Assembly (NCBI RefSeq): GCF_000365025.1
Contig: NZ_KB823011.1
Span: 558,001 to 622,000, forward strand
Direction of reading: 5' to 3'
DNA from: Robiginitomaculum antarcticum DSM 21748
GTDB taxonomy: Bacteria > Pseudomonadota > Alphaproteobacteria > Caulobacterales > Maricaulaceae
Length of the DNA: 64,000 nt
The position numbers and the translations under genes are program-made. The notes beneath the pieces were generated by a model. It made no database searches. It was given only the letters and a program-made list of their open reading frames with translations, and was not told the origin of the DNA. This document shows positions 1 to 9,709 of this stretch, one piece after another. Position 1 is the first letter of the stretch. Each line of letters starts with the position of its first letter.

Positions 1-105
1 CTTAAAAAACGAGTCGGCAGACCTAATTTATCACCTTATGGTTTTACTTCGCGCCAAAGATATTCACCTGGCTGATATAGTGTCAGTGCTTCAATCGCGT
101 CACCG

Positions 106-852
106 CTAGCCCGCTAGAATAATCTTGGCAAAATCTTCCATTTTCAGGCTCGCCCCGCCGACTAAAGCGCCGTCTACGCCCTTGGCCGACAGAATCTCTT
201 TGGCATTGGCCGGTTTAACTGATCCACCATATTGAATACGAAGCTTGCCTGCACTCTTGTCGCCCAATAACTGTCCGTATACCTTACGAATATGACCATG
301 CATCTGTTCGATATCGTCAAGTGTAGCGGTTTTGCCCGTACCGATCGCCCAGACAGGTTCGTAGGCTATGACTGTATTGAGTGCTGTGGAGGTCGTAGGG
401 ATCGAGCCTTTAAGCTGCATCTCTACGGTTGCCTCCGCTTCGCCGCTCTCTCGATACGCCAAAGTCTCGCCAACGCAAATTATAGCCGACAAGCCCGCTG
501 CGATAACAGCGTCAGCCTTAGCTCTAACCACCGCGTCAGTTTCTCCGAATAGAGCGCGGCGTTCTGAATGTCCGCAAATCACGTAATCTGCACCGCAATC
601 CGCCGCCATTTGCGCGCTGATTTCCCCTGTAAATGCGCCCGACGCACTGGCGTGGCAGTTTTGCGCGCCGGCATTCATACCGAATTTGCCAGCTTCTGTG
701 GCGATGCGGTCCAAATATACGGCGGGCGGGCAAAATAACACTTGCACATTTTCGGGCATATTATCGCCTAATAGGCTCGCTAGCGCCGCCGGTTTGGTGC
801 TCCAACTCCCCTCACCGTTCATTTTCCAATTTGCTGCGACGAGTTTCTTCAT
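106..852 (-). CDS. tpiA: Triosephosphate isomerase
   Basis: Interconverts dihydroxyacetone phosphate and glyceraldehyde 3-phosphate in glycolysis and gluconeogenesis, in the cytoplasm. The 248-residue length is normal for the family. Seen directly: the N-terminal NWKMN motif with catalytic Lys10, the CGHSERR motif with His95, the catalytic-loop motif AYEPVWAIGTGKTAT with Glu165, and a phosphate-binding C-terminal GGS motif. It is transcribed away from the PpiD-like gene, leaving 92 bases for divergent promoters. The 105 bases downstream of its stop to the window edge show no gene. Confidence 0.98.
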   Translation of the reverse strand: MKKLVAANWKMNGEGSWSTKPAALASLLGDNMPENVQVLFCPPAVYLDRIATEAGKFGMNAGAQNCHASASGAFTGEISAQMAADCGADYVICGHSERRALFGETDAVVRAKADAVIAAGLSAIICVGETLAYRESGEAEATVEMQLKGSIPTTSTALNTVIAYEPVWAIGTGKTATLDDIEQMHGHIRKVYGQLLGDKSAGKLRIQYGGSVKPANAKEILSAKGVDGALVGGASLKMEDFAKIILAG

Positions 853-944
853 CTGTCTGCGCCTCTATCATTGCATTTAGCGCCGACCGTGATAGTTAAG
901 CGCCGACGTTTTAGAACATGATTTCAGACTGAGATAAAGGCGAT

Positions 945-2870
945 ATGGCCCAGCAAAGCTCTAATATTTTTCGTAACATCGGACTCGGCATTATTATTGT
1001 CCTTCTGGTGATCGGTTTATCTATTTTTGGATTTACGGATATCTTTCAGCCAAAAGCCAAAGGCTCCGTTGCTCTAGTGGGTAAAAACAAGATCACTGAA
1101 CGGGTATATACAACTGAGTTCAAGCGGCGTCTGGATATTTATAACCGCGAAAACAACACCAGTATGACGGCAGCGGAAGCATATGAACGCGGTTTCAATC
1201 AAACCGTTATGAGTGGACTATTAACCGAAGCCGCTATGGATTTGGATGCTGATATATTAAATATCGGCGTAGCGCGTACAGTTGTACGCGAGTCTCTGTC
1301 AGATATCGAAGTCTTTAGAGACGAAATGACCGGTGAGTTCTCTGAAGAAAAGGTCAACGAATTTTTTGCTGCCAATCGCCGCGATTTCAATCGGGATGAT
1401 TTCGAAGCCAGCACAGTACGCGAATTGCGCCGACAGCAAAGTACGCGCGCGGTTATTTCCGGCATCAAAGCCCCTCTGGCTTATGCCGAACAGCGCTATA
1501 AATTTTTGACCGAGCAGCGCCTCGTTAAGATATTGACGTTGACACGCGATTCTGTTTCTACGCCCGAGGCGCCATCGGATGAAGTGTTACAAACATTTAT
1601 TGCTGAGAACGAAGCCGACTACACGCAGCCTGAATATCGCCGGTTTACGATTTTACGGATAGAAAATTTTGATACTGTATCAGATATTGAGATTGACGAA
1701 GCTGATGTGGTGGCGACTTACGAAGCTGATCTCGCCGATGGTAAGCTCGGTGAGCTCGAAATACGATCCGTGACCTATCTCCCTGTCACTAATAAAACTT
1801 TGGCCGAGGATGTGAAACAACGTCTGGCCGACGGAGAAAGTTTTGCTGATGCGGCAACGGCGGTTGGCGTTTCTCCACCAATTATATATACTGAAGTGCG
1901 TCCTGTGACGATTGCAGATCCGCGGGTTGCCGAAGCTTTATTTGAAGCTGAGACAGGTGAAATTATTTCAGGCGAAGGGACTTTAGGCGGCGCTTATGTT
2001 GCACGTCTTGATAGCATCACGCCGGCCGTTAAACCCAGCTTAGAGGCCGAGCGCGAACGTATAGTGTCTGAATTAACCCGCGATCAGGCCGAAGCCGTGT
2101 TGTTTGAACGCTTTGGTAAATTGCAAGATGTTATCGAAACGGGCGCGGCTTTTGAAGACGCCGGTAAAGAGTCCGGTGTGTCCGTCGCCTCCATTGATTA
2201 TATTTCTAGGCTTGGCGTAACCCGCGATGATAAGAAATTATCCGGCATTGGGGCCTTAACGGGAACTACCGGCGATGATGAAATCCTGCGCCAGCTCTTC
2301 ACCGCTGAGCCGGGATTTCCGACAGAGTTTTTTGAAACCAGCACGGGCGGCTATGCCATGATACGCGTCGATGACGTTATTGCGGCTAAACTGCGTTCAT
2401 TTGATGATGTCAAAGAAAAGGCAAAAGCGGTTTGGACTGCGAAACAAATCGACGAAAAATTAGCCGATTTAGCACGCACACTGGCAACGCGTATCCGCGA
2501 CGGCGAAACCCTAGAGCAAGTTGCCGCAAGCGTGCCTGCCGGAACAAATATTGAAACTCGCACAATGGTACGAACTAACCGCTCCCCCGGCTTATCACCG
2601 GAAGTTCTGTCCCAGCTTTTGACTGCGCGACAGGGCGAGGTTGTCCAAGGTAATGGGACCGATCCACTCACACGCAAAGTCGCAATTGTTGCGCGCGTCT
2701 CGGCCAATACGGACCGGCTGTCAGGCGGTTTTGCAGACGCTATGCAAACGCAATCCACAGAGGACTTATCGTCCGATATTCAGATGGTTTATCGTCAAGA
2801 TATTTTACGCGAGAATCCCGTGCAAATGTTTGAAGACCGTATGAGTCAGATTAACGGCGTTACTGAGTAA
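945..2870 (+). CDS. PpiD/SurA-type periplasmic peptidyl-prolyl isomerase
   Basis: Probable membrane-anchored periplasmic foldase that helps outer-membrane and exported proteins fold. The 641-residue protein has one N-terminal membrane helix (about residues 12-31), then a SurA_N-like helical region, then a parvulin-like middle part (about 240-360) and a helical C-terminal region, as in PpiD. The parvulin part is divergent, so isomerase activity is inferred, not shown. Its stop codon TAA is followed at once by the trpE ATG, so it is the first gene of the trp transcription unit. A foldase just upstream of trpE is a common alphaproteobacterial arrangement. Confidence 0.85.
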   Translation: MAQQSSNIFRNIGLGIIIVLLVIGLSIFGFTDIFQPKAKGSVALVGKNKITERVYTTEFKRRLDIYNRENNTSMTAAEAYERGFNQTVMSGLLTEAAMDLDADILNIGVARTVVRESLSDIEVFRDEMTGEFSEEKVNEFFAANRRDFNRDDFEASTVRELRRQQSTRAVISGIKAPLAYAEQRYKFLTEQRLVKILTLTRDSVSTPEAPSDEVLQTFIAENEADYTQPEYRRFTILRIENFDTVSDIEIDEADVVATYEADLADGKLGELEIRSVTYLPVTNKTLAEDVKQRLADGESFADAATAVGVSPPIIYTEVRPVTIADPRVAEALFEAETGEIISGEGTLGGAYVARLDSITPAVKPSLEAERERIVSELTRDQAEAVLFERFGKLQDVIETGAAFEDAGKESGVSVASIDYISRLGVTRDDKKLSGIGALTGTTGDDEILRQLFTAEPGFPTEFFETSTGGYAMIRVDDVIAAKLRSFDDVKEKAKAVWTAKQIDEKLADLARTLATRIRDGETLEQVAASVPAGTNIETRTMVRTNRSPGLSPEVLSQLLTARQGEVVQGNGTDPLTRKVAIVARVSANTDRLSGGFADAMQTQSTEDLSSDIQMVYRQDILRENPVQMFEDRMSQINGVTE

Positions 2871-4415
2871 ATGACTTTGGCGGACACGGGGCGTGTCAAC
2901 GGTGCGGCAGAAGATCTCTGTCCGCATAAGGACGATTTTAGTGCCGTTTATGAAAGCGGCGCACCTCAACTCGTCTACCGGCGTGTTATCAATGATCTCG
3001 ATACGCCTGTCTCAGCTTATATAAAAATTGCAAAAGGCCGTCCCTACGCTTTTTTGTATGAATCCGTTCAAGGGGGTGAGCAGCGCGGCCGTTATTCCTT
3101 TTTAGGATTCTCCCCAGATATCGTTTTTCGTTGCACTGGGTTGGCGTGCGAGATTGCGCGTGGCCAGGACGCTATCTCATCAGATAATTATACGCCGCTT
3201 GAAGGCGCTCCGCTGGATAATTTACGTTCATTAGAGCACGAGTCGCGTTTGCCCTTGCCTGACGGACTGCCCCCTATGGCAGCCGGGCTGTTTGGTTATC
3301 TTGGTTATGATATGGTGCGACATGTCGAGGATATCGGAGCGGCCGGCCCTGATCCGATTGGTACGCCTGATTGCATTATGATCCGTCCGACGGTCATCGC
3401 CATATTTGACCTCATTGCGCAGGAAATTATTCTCGCTACGCCTGTGCGCCCATCTGATAAAACAGCGAAAGAGGTTTATGCGGAAGCAAAAGACAAACTT
3501 GAAGCGATCTGCAGTGATTTACAAACGCCGATTAACGCCGGCCCTGTCACGCAAGGCCAGTCCAGCAAAGTCATAGCTAAAGCCGGGCAGAGTCTGGGTG
3601 CATTCTCAAAACGCGTCGAAAAAGCCAAAGATTACATACGCGCGGGGGATGTATTTCAAGTTGTCATAGGACAGCGCTTCTGTGCTGATCTTCCGGTTAG
3701 CCCTTTTGCGCTTTACCGCTCGCTTCGCCGGCTCAATCCTTCGCCGTTCCTGTTTTTCTTAAATTTCAAAGATCACGCTGTTATCGGATCCAGTCCTGAA
3801 ATATTAGTCCGCCGCCGCGGCGATGTTGTTACCGTCCGTCCTATTGCGGGTACTCGGCCGCGCGGAGCAACGCAGCAGCAAGACGCCCAACTGGAAGCCG
3901 AATTACTGGCGGACAAGAAAGAATGCGCCGAGCATTTAATGCTACTTGATCTGGGCCGAAATGATGCCGGACGGGTGAGCCTGCCCGGGACTGTAAAAGT
4001 CACAGAGAGTTTCACCGTAGAGCGCTACAGCCACGTCATGCACATCGTCTCCAATGTTGAAGCCCGCCTGGATCCTGCATTCGATACCTTGGACGCGCTA
4101 TTTGCCGGCTTTCCGGCAGGCACAGTCAGCGGCGCGCCTAAGATTCGCGCGATGCAAATAATTGATGAGCTTGAAGACGAAAAACGGGGTATATATGCAG
4201 GAGCCGTGGGTTATATCTCCTGTCAGGGCGATATGGATACCGCGATTGCGCTGCGTACAGCTATCGTAAAGGACGGCGTCATGCATGTCCGTGCAGGCGC
4301 GGGGATTGTGCTCGATAGCAATCCAAAGGCTGAGTATGAAGAGACGCAGCATAAGGCGCAGGCTCTGTTCACAGCGGCTAGCCATGCCAGCCGGTTTGAC
4401 GGGAATGCCTTATGA
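2871..4415 (+). CDS. trpE: Anthranilate synthase component I
   Basis: Converts chorismate and ammonia from TrpG into anthranilate, the first committed step of tryptophan synthesis. The 514-residue protein shows the N-terminal feedback-site region (YESVQGGEQRGRYSFLG, LYES in place of the usual LLES) and chorismate-binding motifs including IAGTRPRGA, LDLGRNDAGRV, PAGTVSGAPKIRAM and AGAGIVLDSNP. The start abuts the upstream foldase stop with no spacer, and the 3' end overlaps trpG by 4 bases (ATGA). This implies translational coupling of the two subunits. No leader-peptide attenuator can be placed because there is no intergenic space. Confidence 0.97.
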   Translation: MTLADTGRVNGAAEDLCPHKDDFSAVYESGAPQLVYRRVINDLDTPVSAYIKIAKGRPYAFLYESVQGGEQRGRYSFLGFSPDIVFRCTGLACEIARGQDAISSDNYTPLEGAPLDNLRSLEHESRLPLPDGLPPMAAGLFGYLGYDMVRHVEDIGAAGPDPIGTPDCIMIRPTVIAIFDLIAQEIILATPVRPSDKTAKEVYAEAKDKLEAICSDLQTPINAGPVTQGQSSKVIAKAGQSLGAFSKRVEKAKDYIRAGDVFQVVIGQRFCADLPVSPFALYRSLRRLNPSPFLFFLNFKDHAVIGSSPEILVRRRGDVVTVRPIAGTRPRGATQQQDAQLEAELLADKKECAEHLMLLDLGRNDAGRVSLPGTVKVTESFTVERYSHVMHIVSNVEARLDPAFDTLDALFAGFPAGTVSGAPKIRAMQIIDELEDEKRGIYAGAVGYISCQGDMDTAIALRTAIVKDGVMHVRAGAGIVLDSNPKAEYEETQHKAQALFTAASHASRFDGNAL

Positions 4416-4981
4416 TCCTGATGATCGATAATTACGACAGCTTTACTTACAACCTCGTCCACTACGCGCAGGAATTAGGCGCAGATGTCAAAGTCATCCG
4501 CAATGATGATATGAGCGCCGCTGAGGCCCATGCTCTGGGCGCGAGCGGCGTGATATTATCGCCCGGCCCGCGCACGCCTGACGATGCGGGCATAATGCTG
4601 GACTTTATTAAAACTGCGCCGGACGATTTACCAATCTTTGGCGTATGCCTTGGTCAACAAGCGATTGGCCAGGCCTTTGGCGGCAAAGTCATCCGCGCTA
4701 AAGCGATTATGCACGGCAAAGTGTCTCCGGTTTTTCATGATGATAGCGGGCTGATGTCCGGCCTTAATCAGCCGTTCAATGCCACGCGCTATCACAGTCT
4801 TGCTGTTGAACGTCACTCATTGCCCGACTGTCTGCGCGTGAACGGCTGGACGCAAGACGATGAAATAATGAGTTTTTATCACATTTCACGCCCCATTCAC
4901 GGCGTACAGTTTCATCCCGAATCCATTGCCTCAGAGCATGGTCACGACATTATCAAAGCCTTTTTGGAGCTTACGAAATGA
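4412..4981 (+). CDS. trpG: Anthranilate synthase component II (glutamine amidotransferase)
   Basis: Hydrolyses glutamine and channels ammonia to TrpE. The 189-residue class I amidotransferase has the oxyanion and nucleophile region GVCLGQQAIGQAFGG with Cys79, and the catalytic His168-Glu170 pair in GVQFHPES. Its start overlaps trpE by 4 bases and its end overlaps trpD by 4 bases, so the three are co-translated. A separate PabA role (folate synthesis) is possible if no other pabA exists in the genome; this cannot be judged here. Confidence 0.97.
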   Translation: MILMIDNYDSFTYNLVHYAQELGADVKVIRNDDMSAAEAHALGASGVILSPGPRTPDDAGIMLDFIKTAPDDLPIFGVCLGQQAIGQAFGGKVIRAKAIMHGKVSPVFHDDSGLMSGLNQPFNATRYHSLAVERHSLPDCLRVNGWTQDDEIMSFYHISRPIHGVQFHPESIASEHGHDIIKAFLELTK

Positions 4982-5994
4982 GCGTATTCAACGAGGCCTT
5001 TGACGCCTTTGTCAAAGGCAAACACCCCTCTGAAGAAGTGATGACGCAGGTTTTGCAGGCTATGTTATCAGGCCGCGCATCGGACGCACAAATCGGCGCA
5101 GTTCTTCTTGGGCTTGAAATCGTGGGCGTGACAACATCGGATATCGAGATCGGCGCGGGTCTAATGCGTGAGCATATGAGCCCTGTCAAAGTGGATGTCG
5201 AGGTTGTCGATACGGTCGGAACGGGCGGAGACGGCCACAATACATTCAATATCTCAACAACCACGGCGATTGTGGCTGCCGCTTGCGGCGCTCATGTCGC
5301 CAAACATGGTAGCCGCGCCGTCTCATCCAAATCCGGGAGCTCCGATGTTCTGGCTGAGCTGGGCGTCGACATTGACGCGAATGCGGTCACTGTCGCGCGG
5401 TGCATAACCGAAGCGGGCGTAGGTTTTCTTTTTGCGCCGAAGCACCACGGGGCCATGCGCCATGTTGCGGCAGCGCGCGCAGGATTGGGACGCCGCACAT
5501 TATTCAATCTTCTTGGCCCTCTCACAAACCCTGCCGGCGCAAAGCGTCAATTGGTCGGCGTTTATGACAAAAAATGGTGCCGACCTATGGCCGAAGCGCT
5601 ACAGTCGCTCGGGTCCAAACATGCATGGGTTGTGCACGGGCACGATGGCCTGGACGAGCTAACCGTCACAGGCAAAAGCCATGTCATCGAGCTTAAAGAC
5701 GGTAAAATACGTCAGTTTACCGTTCACCCGGAGCAAGCGGGATTAGGCGTTTATACATTGGAACAATTGCGCGGCGGGTCTGCGGAACTCAATGCCCAAG
5801 AGCTGTCGGATGTGCTACGTGGACAACAAGGCGCCTATCGCGATTGCGTTATTTTGAACACGGCAGCGACGCTAATTGTGGCGGGACTGGTCGATGATCT
5901 CTCGCAAGGGGCAGCCAAGGCCGCGCAGGCCATTGATAGCGGCGCAGCGCTGCAAACGCTGACGAAACTCGCGCGCATGTCATATTCCGGCTGA
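4978..5994 (+). CDS. trpD: Anthranilate phosphoribosyltransferase
   Basis: Transfers phosphoribosyl from PRPP to anthranilate, the second step of tryptophan synthesis. The 338-residue protein carries the family signature [14 protein letters not shown], the following [15 protein letters not shown] segment that binds PRPP and magnesium, and HHGAMRHV in the anthranilate site. It overlaps trpG by 4 bases and trpC by 1 base (TGATG), so it sits in a tightly coupled trpEGDC unit. Confidence 0.97.
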   Translation: MSVFNEAFDAFVKGKHPSEEVMTQVLQAMLSGRASDAQIGAVLLGLEIVGVTTSDIEIGAGLMREHMSPVKVDVEVVDTVGTGGDGHNTFNISTTTAIVAAACGAHVAKHGSRAVSSKSGSSDVLAELGVDIDANAVTVARCITEAGVGFLFAPKHHGAMRHVAAARAGLGRRTLFNLLGPLTNPAGAKRQLVGVYDKKWCRPMAEALQSLGSKHAWVVHGHDGLDELTVTGKSHVIELKDGKIRQFTVHPEQAGLGVYTLEQLRGGSAELNAQELSDVLRGQQGAYRDCVILNTAATLIVAGLVDDLSQGAAKAAQAIDSGAALQTLTKLARMSYSG

Positions 5995-6806
5995 TGAGCG
6001 ATATACTCCAAAAAATCGCGGCGTATAAACATGACGAAGTCGACGCGCTTCGCCCCCATGCCGCAGACATAAAAGCGCGCGCCGCAGATGCGCCCGCCCC
6101 GCGTGGTTTTGCTCGCGCGCTCGCCGAAGCGCGGGGCCCTGCCCTAATTGCCGAAGTAAAAAAAGCGAGTCCATCTAAAGGACTTATCCGCGATAATTTC
6201 GATCCTGCCAATATTGCGCGGGCGTATCAGGCAGGCGGCGCAACATGCCTGTCTGTCTTAACGGACGGCCCGAGCTTTCAAGGCAGCGCGGACGGTTTCG
6301 CAGAAGTTCGCAAGGCCGTTAAACTCCCCCTGCTTCGCAAAGATTTCATGGTCGATCCGCTACAGATTTACGAATCCCGCGCTATGGGCGCAGATTGCAT
6401 ACTGATTATTATGGCGATGATCGAAGACGGTTTGGCTAAAGACCTTTTTAATATGGCTAAAGACCTGGGCATGGACTCTTTAATAGAGACACATGACATG
6501 GACGAACTTGACCGTGCATTAGTGCTCGGAGGGAATTTGATCGGTATTAATAACCGCAACCTCAAAACATTTGAAACAACCCTCACAACATTTAAAACCC
6601 TAGCGCCTCGCATTCCGATCGAGAAATTTTTGGTCGCCGAAAGCGGAATTTTCACTCCCGGTCATATACTTGATCTAACGGCTCATGGCGCGCGTGCCTT
6701 CCTTGTCGGGGAAAGCCTGATGCGGCAAGACAATGTTGAACTTGCGACGCGGCGACTTCTCGGTCTTTCGGCTACGCCACTTGACACAAAAGCGGAACAC
6801 ACATAG
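5994..6806 (+). CDS. trpC: Indole-3-glycerol phosphate synthase
   Basis: Closes the indole ring from CdRP to give indole-3-glycerol phosphate. The 270-residue TIM barrel has the expected [10 protein letters not shown] active-site segment, LRKDFMVDP, and the INNRNLKTF and AESGI motifs. It is a stand-alone TrpC, not fused to TrpF. Its last codons carry the LexA box of the next gene, so the end of the trp operon and the lexA promoter overlap physically. trpF, trpB and trpA are not in the window. Confidence 0.97.
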   Translation: MSDILQKIAAYKHDEVDALRPHAADIKARAADAPAPRGFARALAEARGPALIAEVKKASPSKGLIRDNFDPANIARAYQAGGATCLSVLTDGPSFQGSADGFAEVRKAVKLPLLRKDFMVDPLQIYESRAMGADCILIIMAMIEDGLAKDLFNMAKDLGMDSLIETHDMDELDRALVLGGNLIGINNRNLKTFETTLTTFKTLAPRIPIEKFLVAESGIFTPGHILDLTAHGARAFLVGESLMRQDNVELATRRLLGLSATPLDTKAEHT

Positions 6807-6809
6807 AAC
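6795..6809 (+). promoter_or_regulatory. LexA (SOS) box upstream of lexA
   Basis: The direct repeat GAAC-ACACATA-GAAC matches the known alphaproteobacterial LexA site GAAC-N7-GAAC. It spans the trpC stop codon and lies 55 bases before the lexA ATG, which fits LexA autoregulation. Confidence 0.85.
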
Positions 6810-6864
6810 AAAAGCGTATGTTGCTGATTTGTTCAGTGATGATTCGACTATTTTGGAGTGTTTT

Positions 6865-7515
6865 ATGCTTACCCAGAAGCAACATGACTTACTGTTCTTT
6901 ATTGATAAACGTCTTAAAGCCGGTGGTGTGTCCCCGTCATATGACGAAATGAAAGACGCTCTGGGTCTGGCAAGCAAATCAGGCATTCACAGACTGATTA
7001 CAGCGCTTGAAGAACGCGGTTTTATCCGCCGTCTGCCGCATCGGGCCCGCGCGCTTGAAGTTCTTAAAATGCCGCAGATTGAAGCGGCTAAGCTGAAAAC
7101 CAAATCTTCGCCCCTGCCCGTTGCGGCTAATGATGAATACGAAATACCCTTTGTCGGGAAAATCGCTGCAGGTAATCCTATTGCAGCGATTGAAGACGCG
7201 CATCGCATGATTTCCGTGCCACCCAATATGATGGGCCCGGATCATTTTGCGCTCGAAATCGAAGGCGAATCCATGACCGGCGCTGGAATTCTAGACGGTG
7301 ATATCGTAGTCATTCGCAGAGCCAATACAGCAAGAAACAACCAAATCGTTGTGGCCTTGATTGACCAAGAGGAAGCGACGCTCAAAACGCTTAACAAAAC
7401 GTCGCTAGGCGTAGAATTGAGAGCCGAAAACCCGGATTATGAGACCCGTACTTTTGGACCTGACCGCGTTGAGGTTCAAGGCATTCTCGTCGGATTGGTC
7501 CGCAAATATCATTAG
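6865..7515 (+). CDS. lexA: LexA repressor
   Basis: SOS repressor that cleaves itself when activated by RecA. An upstream in-frame start exists, but ATG 6865 fits the family best. It follows GGAG at a spacing of about 7 bases and gives a 216-residue protein beginning [10 protein letters not shown]. Residues 1-65 are the winged-helix DNA-binding domain. The self-cleavage site is Ala102-Gly103 (KIAAGNP), and the Ser136/Lys174 dyad lies in GESMTGAG and ATLKTL. The GAAC-N7-GAAC box upstream indicates autoregulation. Its stop overlaps that of the convergent comEC by 4 bases. Confidence 0.97.
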   Translation: MLTQKQHDLLFFIDKRLKAGGVSPSYDEMKDALGLASKSGIHRLITALEERGFIRRLPHRARALEVLKMPQIEAAKLKTKSSPLPVAANDEYEIPFVGKIAAGNPIAAIEDAHRMISVPPNMMGPDHFALEIEGESMTGAGILDGDIVVIRRANTARNNQIVVALIDQEEATLKTLNKTSLGVELRAENPDYETRTFGPDRVEVQGILVGLVRKYH

Positions 7516-9680
7516 CGTCTACCCGCCCATGGCCGGCTCTTTCGCGAGGGCGGGTCGGAGGATTTCATTTTGATCCCCTCCTCTGTCAGATAAATATCCA
7601 AACCGCCATCTCGAGCCAGTGCGCGCAAATCAACTAATTTGTCGTGGCATTGACGCCGGAGCCGCGGGCCCGCCGGGCGCTGCGTAAGAAGTACAAGATC
7701 CGCACGTTCACATTCCTCGGCCAAAACTTCAGGCGTATCGACAATAGATATATTCCGGTCATCAATGATGAAGCGGCAGGCCGCCGCGTCGCATACGGCA
7801 TCGCTCTCCTGCATATTCACAATCTGCGCATTGCTTTGGCCGAGGCGTTCTAAAAACATATCTCGTCCGTAATTATCTGCACGCAGACGGCGTCCATAAA
7901 GTGTTGTTCCGTCATCGGTCATATCCCAATATGTAAGAACAGCACTCTCTGATATACGCAAACGCGGCAGCGGGAGAAGCGTCCACCCCGTGATTGCAGC
8001 AGTTAAAAGTGATACGCCGATAAGACGCGTCCACCGATGGCCCAGACAGAGCACGGTGAACCCCAGCGCGTAGAGGCACAAAATCCAAGGGGCTCCGCCC
8101 GGCACCTCAATAAATGCGCCGGGCCATTTCGATATCGGCGTGACTACGGCCAATAAACGCTCAAGACCCCAGCCCATGACTTGCAAGAATGGACCGTCCA
8201 AACCAAATGGCATCAGGACGACAGCCAGAATACCAACCGGCATAATCAAAAATGTGAAGATCGGCATTACGAGTACATTCGCCAAAAATCCATATCTTGA
8301 GAGATGATGAAAATGCAGTGCTGCAAATCCACCTGTGGCAAGTCCGGCAACAAGAGATGTCACAGCAAGGCCAGTCAGATTATTCACGCCCCGTCTCACT
8401 AAGCTTTTGGAGAAGTTAGCGGGACGTCTTTGTTGCCAAATGCCATATACAGTCACCAAAGCCAGGACCGCTGCGAAACTCATCTGGAATCCTGCGCTAA
8501 CAACCGCTTCCGGGTGTATCCACAAGCAGACCCATGCTGCGACAGCTACAGACCTGATCGACAAAGCCGGTCGCCCGATGATAATGGCCATAAATACGAT
8601 AAGAGCCATGACATATGCCCGCTGTGTCGACACGGCCCCTGTTGAGATGCAAAGATAAAGCGTGGCGGCCAACAAGCTGAAAACAGCAGATATTTTACGC
8701 ACATCATAGCGGCGCGCCAAAACATCAATGCTGGCCAGCAGCCATGTCAGCGCCCAGTAAACACCGCCGGCGACCAGTCCCATATGTAATCCGGATATAG
8801 CCAAAATATGGGCGAGGCCTGTGACCCGTAACGCCTGAACCTGATCCGGATTTATAAAGGCCCGCTCTCCGGTAATCAGCGCAATTTGTAGACCCGCAGT
8901 CGTCTCGGGCGCCTTAGCCTGAATGCGTTTAATTATGCGGGCCCGAAATCCGGCTCTGGCACGGGCAATTCTTTGTGCATAACCGACCTGAGCCATATCA
9001 ACGGTTTCGATTTTACCAAGCGCAAAACCGTTTCCTCCAACTTTGTCAAAAAAAGCTCGCCGCGCCGGATCATATCCGTCCGGTATAGCCGGTCGCGGCG
9101 GAGCGCTTAGCCGCCCGAAGATACGTATAGTTTGGCCGGGTGAAATATCCTGTGCGCCTTTTGCCTTGATCCGCACTGCATAAGGCCGACGATTATCATC
9201 GAGCGGTTTTCCATACTGCTCGATTTGGGTTACGCGCAGATTGAGGCGATAGCCGTTACCGCTCCGCTCAACGGCCTGAACCCATCCAGTAACCGTGTAA
9301 GCTTGCGCGCGCTCCGGCAATATCGGCGAGTCTACAGCCGCGCTATGCAAGGCCGCCCGGGACATGCCCAGCACCATAAGCATCAGAACAAGCGCCGCTG
9401 CCCAAACGCCGTTATAATGACGTCCACTCCATTGTGCGATACCGCAAATCAGCAAGAGGGTCGTCAAACCATAGAGGTCCGGCTCAAAGGGCAGCGCAAA
9501 ATAGGCCGCTATGCCTATACCGAATATAACAGTCCCCACCTCGAACGAAATCCGCCATCGCTCGAAAAAGTACTGTTTTACGCAGACTTGCGGTTCGTTG
9601 GTTTCATATATGCCGTGTGATTGCTCTATTGCCCGCCCCCCCGCGCATGTTATCAGATGCAGGTTAAGCCTCCCGGCCAA
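7512..9680 (-). CDS. comEC: ComEC/Rec2-type DNA uptake channel protein
   Basis: Inner-membrane protein predicted to pass single-stranded DNA into the cytoplasm during transformation. It has an N-terminal DUF4131-like region with early membrane helices and an OB-like soluble stretch (about 120-220). The Competence domain follows, with the conserved [13 protein letters not shown] segment near residue 290 and about ten membrane helices. The C-terminal beta-lactamase-like region is reduced and shows no HxHxDH metal motif, so nuclease activity there is unlikely. The TTG start at 9680 is the longest choice; the true start could lie some 30 codons further in. It is divergent from gltX. Confidence 0.88.
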   Translation of the reverse strand: MAGRLNLHLITCAGGRAIEQSHGIYETNEPQVCVKQYFFERWRISFEVGTVIFGIGIAAYFALPFEPDLYGLTTLLLICGIAQWSGRHYNGVWAAALVLMLMVLGMSRAALHSAAVDSPILPERAQAYTVTGWVQAVERSGNGYRLNLRVTQIEQYGKPLDDNRRPYAVRIKAKGAQDISPGQTIRIFGRLSAPPRPAIPDGYDPARRAFFDKVGGNGFALGKIETVDMAQVGYAQRIARARAGFRARIIKRIQAKAPETTAGLQIALITGERAFINPDQVQALRVTGLAHILAISGLHMGLVAGGVYWALTWLLASIDVLARRYDVRKISAVFSLLAATLYLCISTGAVSTQRAYVMALIVFMAIIIGRPALSIRSVAVAAWVCLWIHPEAVVSAGFQMSFAAVLALVTVYGIWQQRRPANFSKSLVRRGVNNLTGLAVTSLVAGLATGGFAALHFHHLSRYGFLANVLVMPIFTFLIMPVGILAVVLMPFGLDGPFLQVMGWGLERLLAVVTPISKWPGAFIEVPGGAPWILCLYALGFTVLCLGHRWTRLIGVSLLTAAITGWTLLPLPRLRISESAVLTYWDMTDDGTTLYGRRLRADNYGRDMFLERLGQSNAQIVNMQESDAVCDAAACRFIIDDRNISIVDTPEVLAEECERADLVLLTQRPAGPRLRRQCHDKLVDLRALARDGGLDIYLTEEGIKMKSSDPPSRKSRPWAGRR

Positions 9681-9709
9681 ATTTGACCAGACACTGAAAG
9701 AGATATTCT

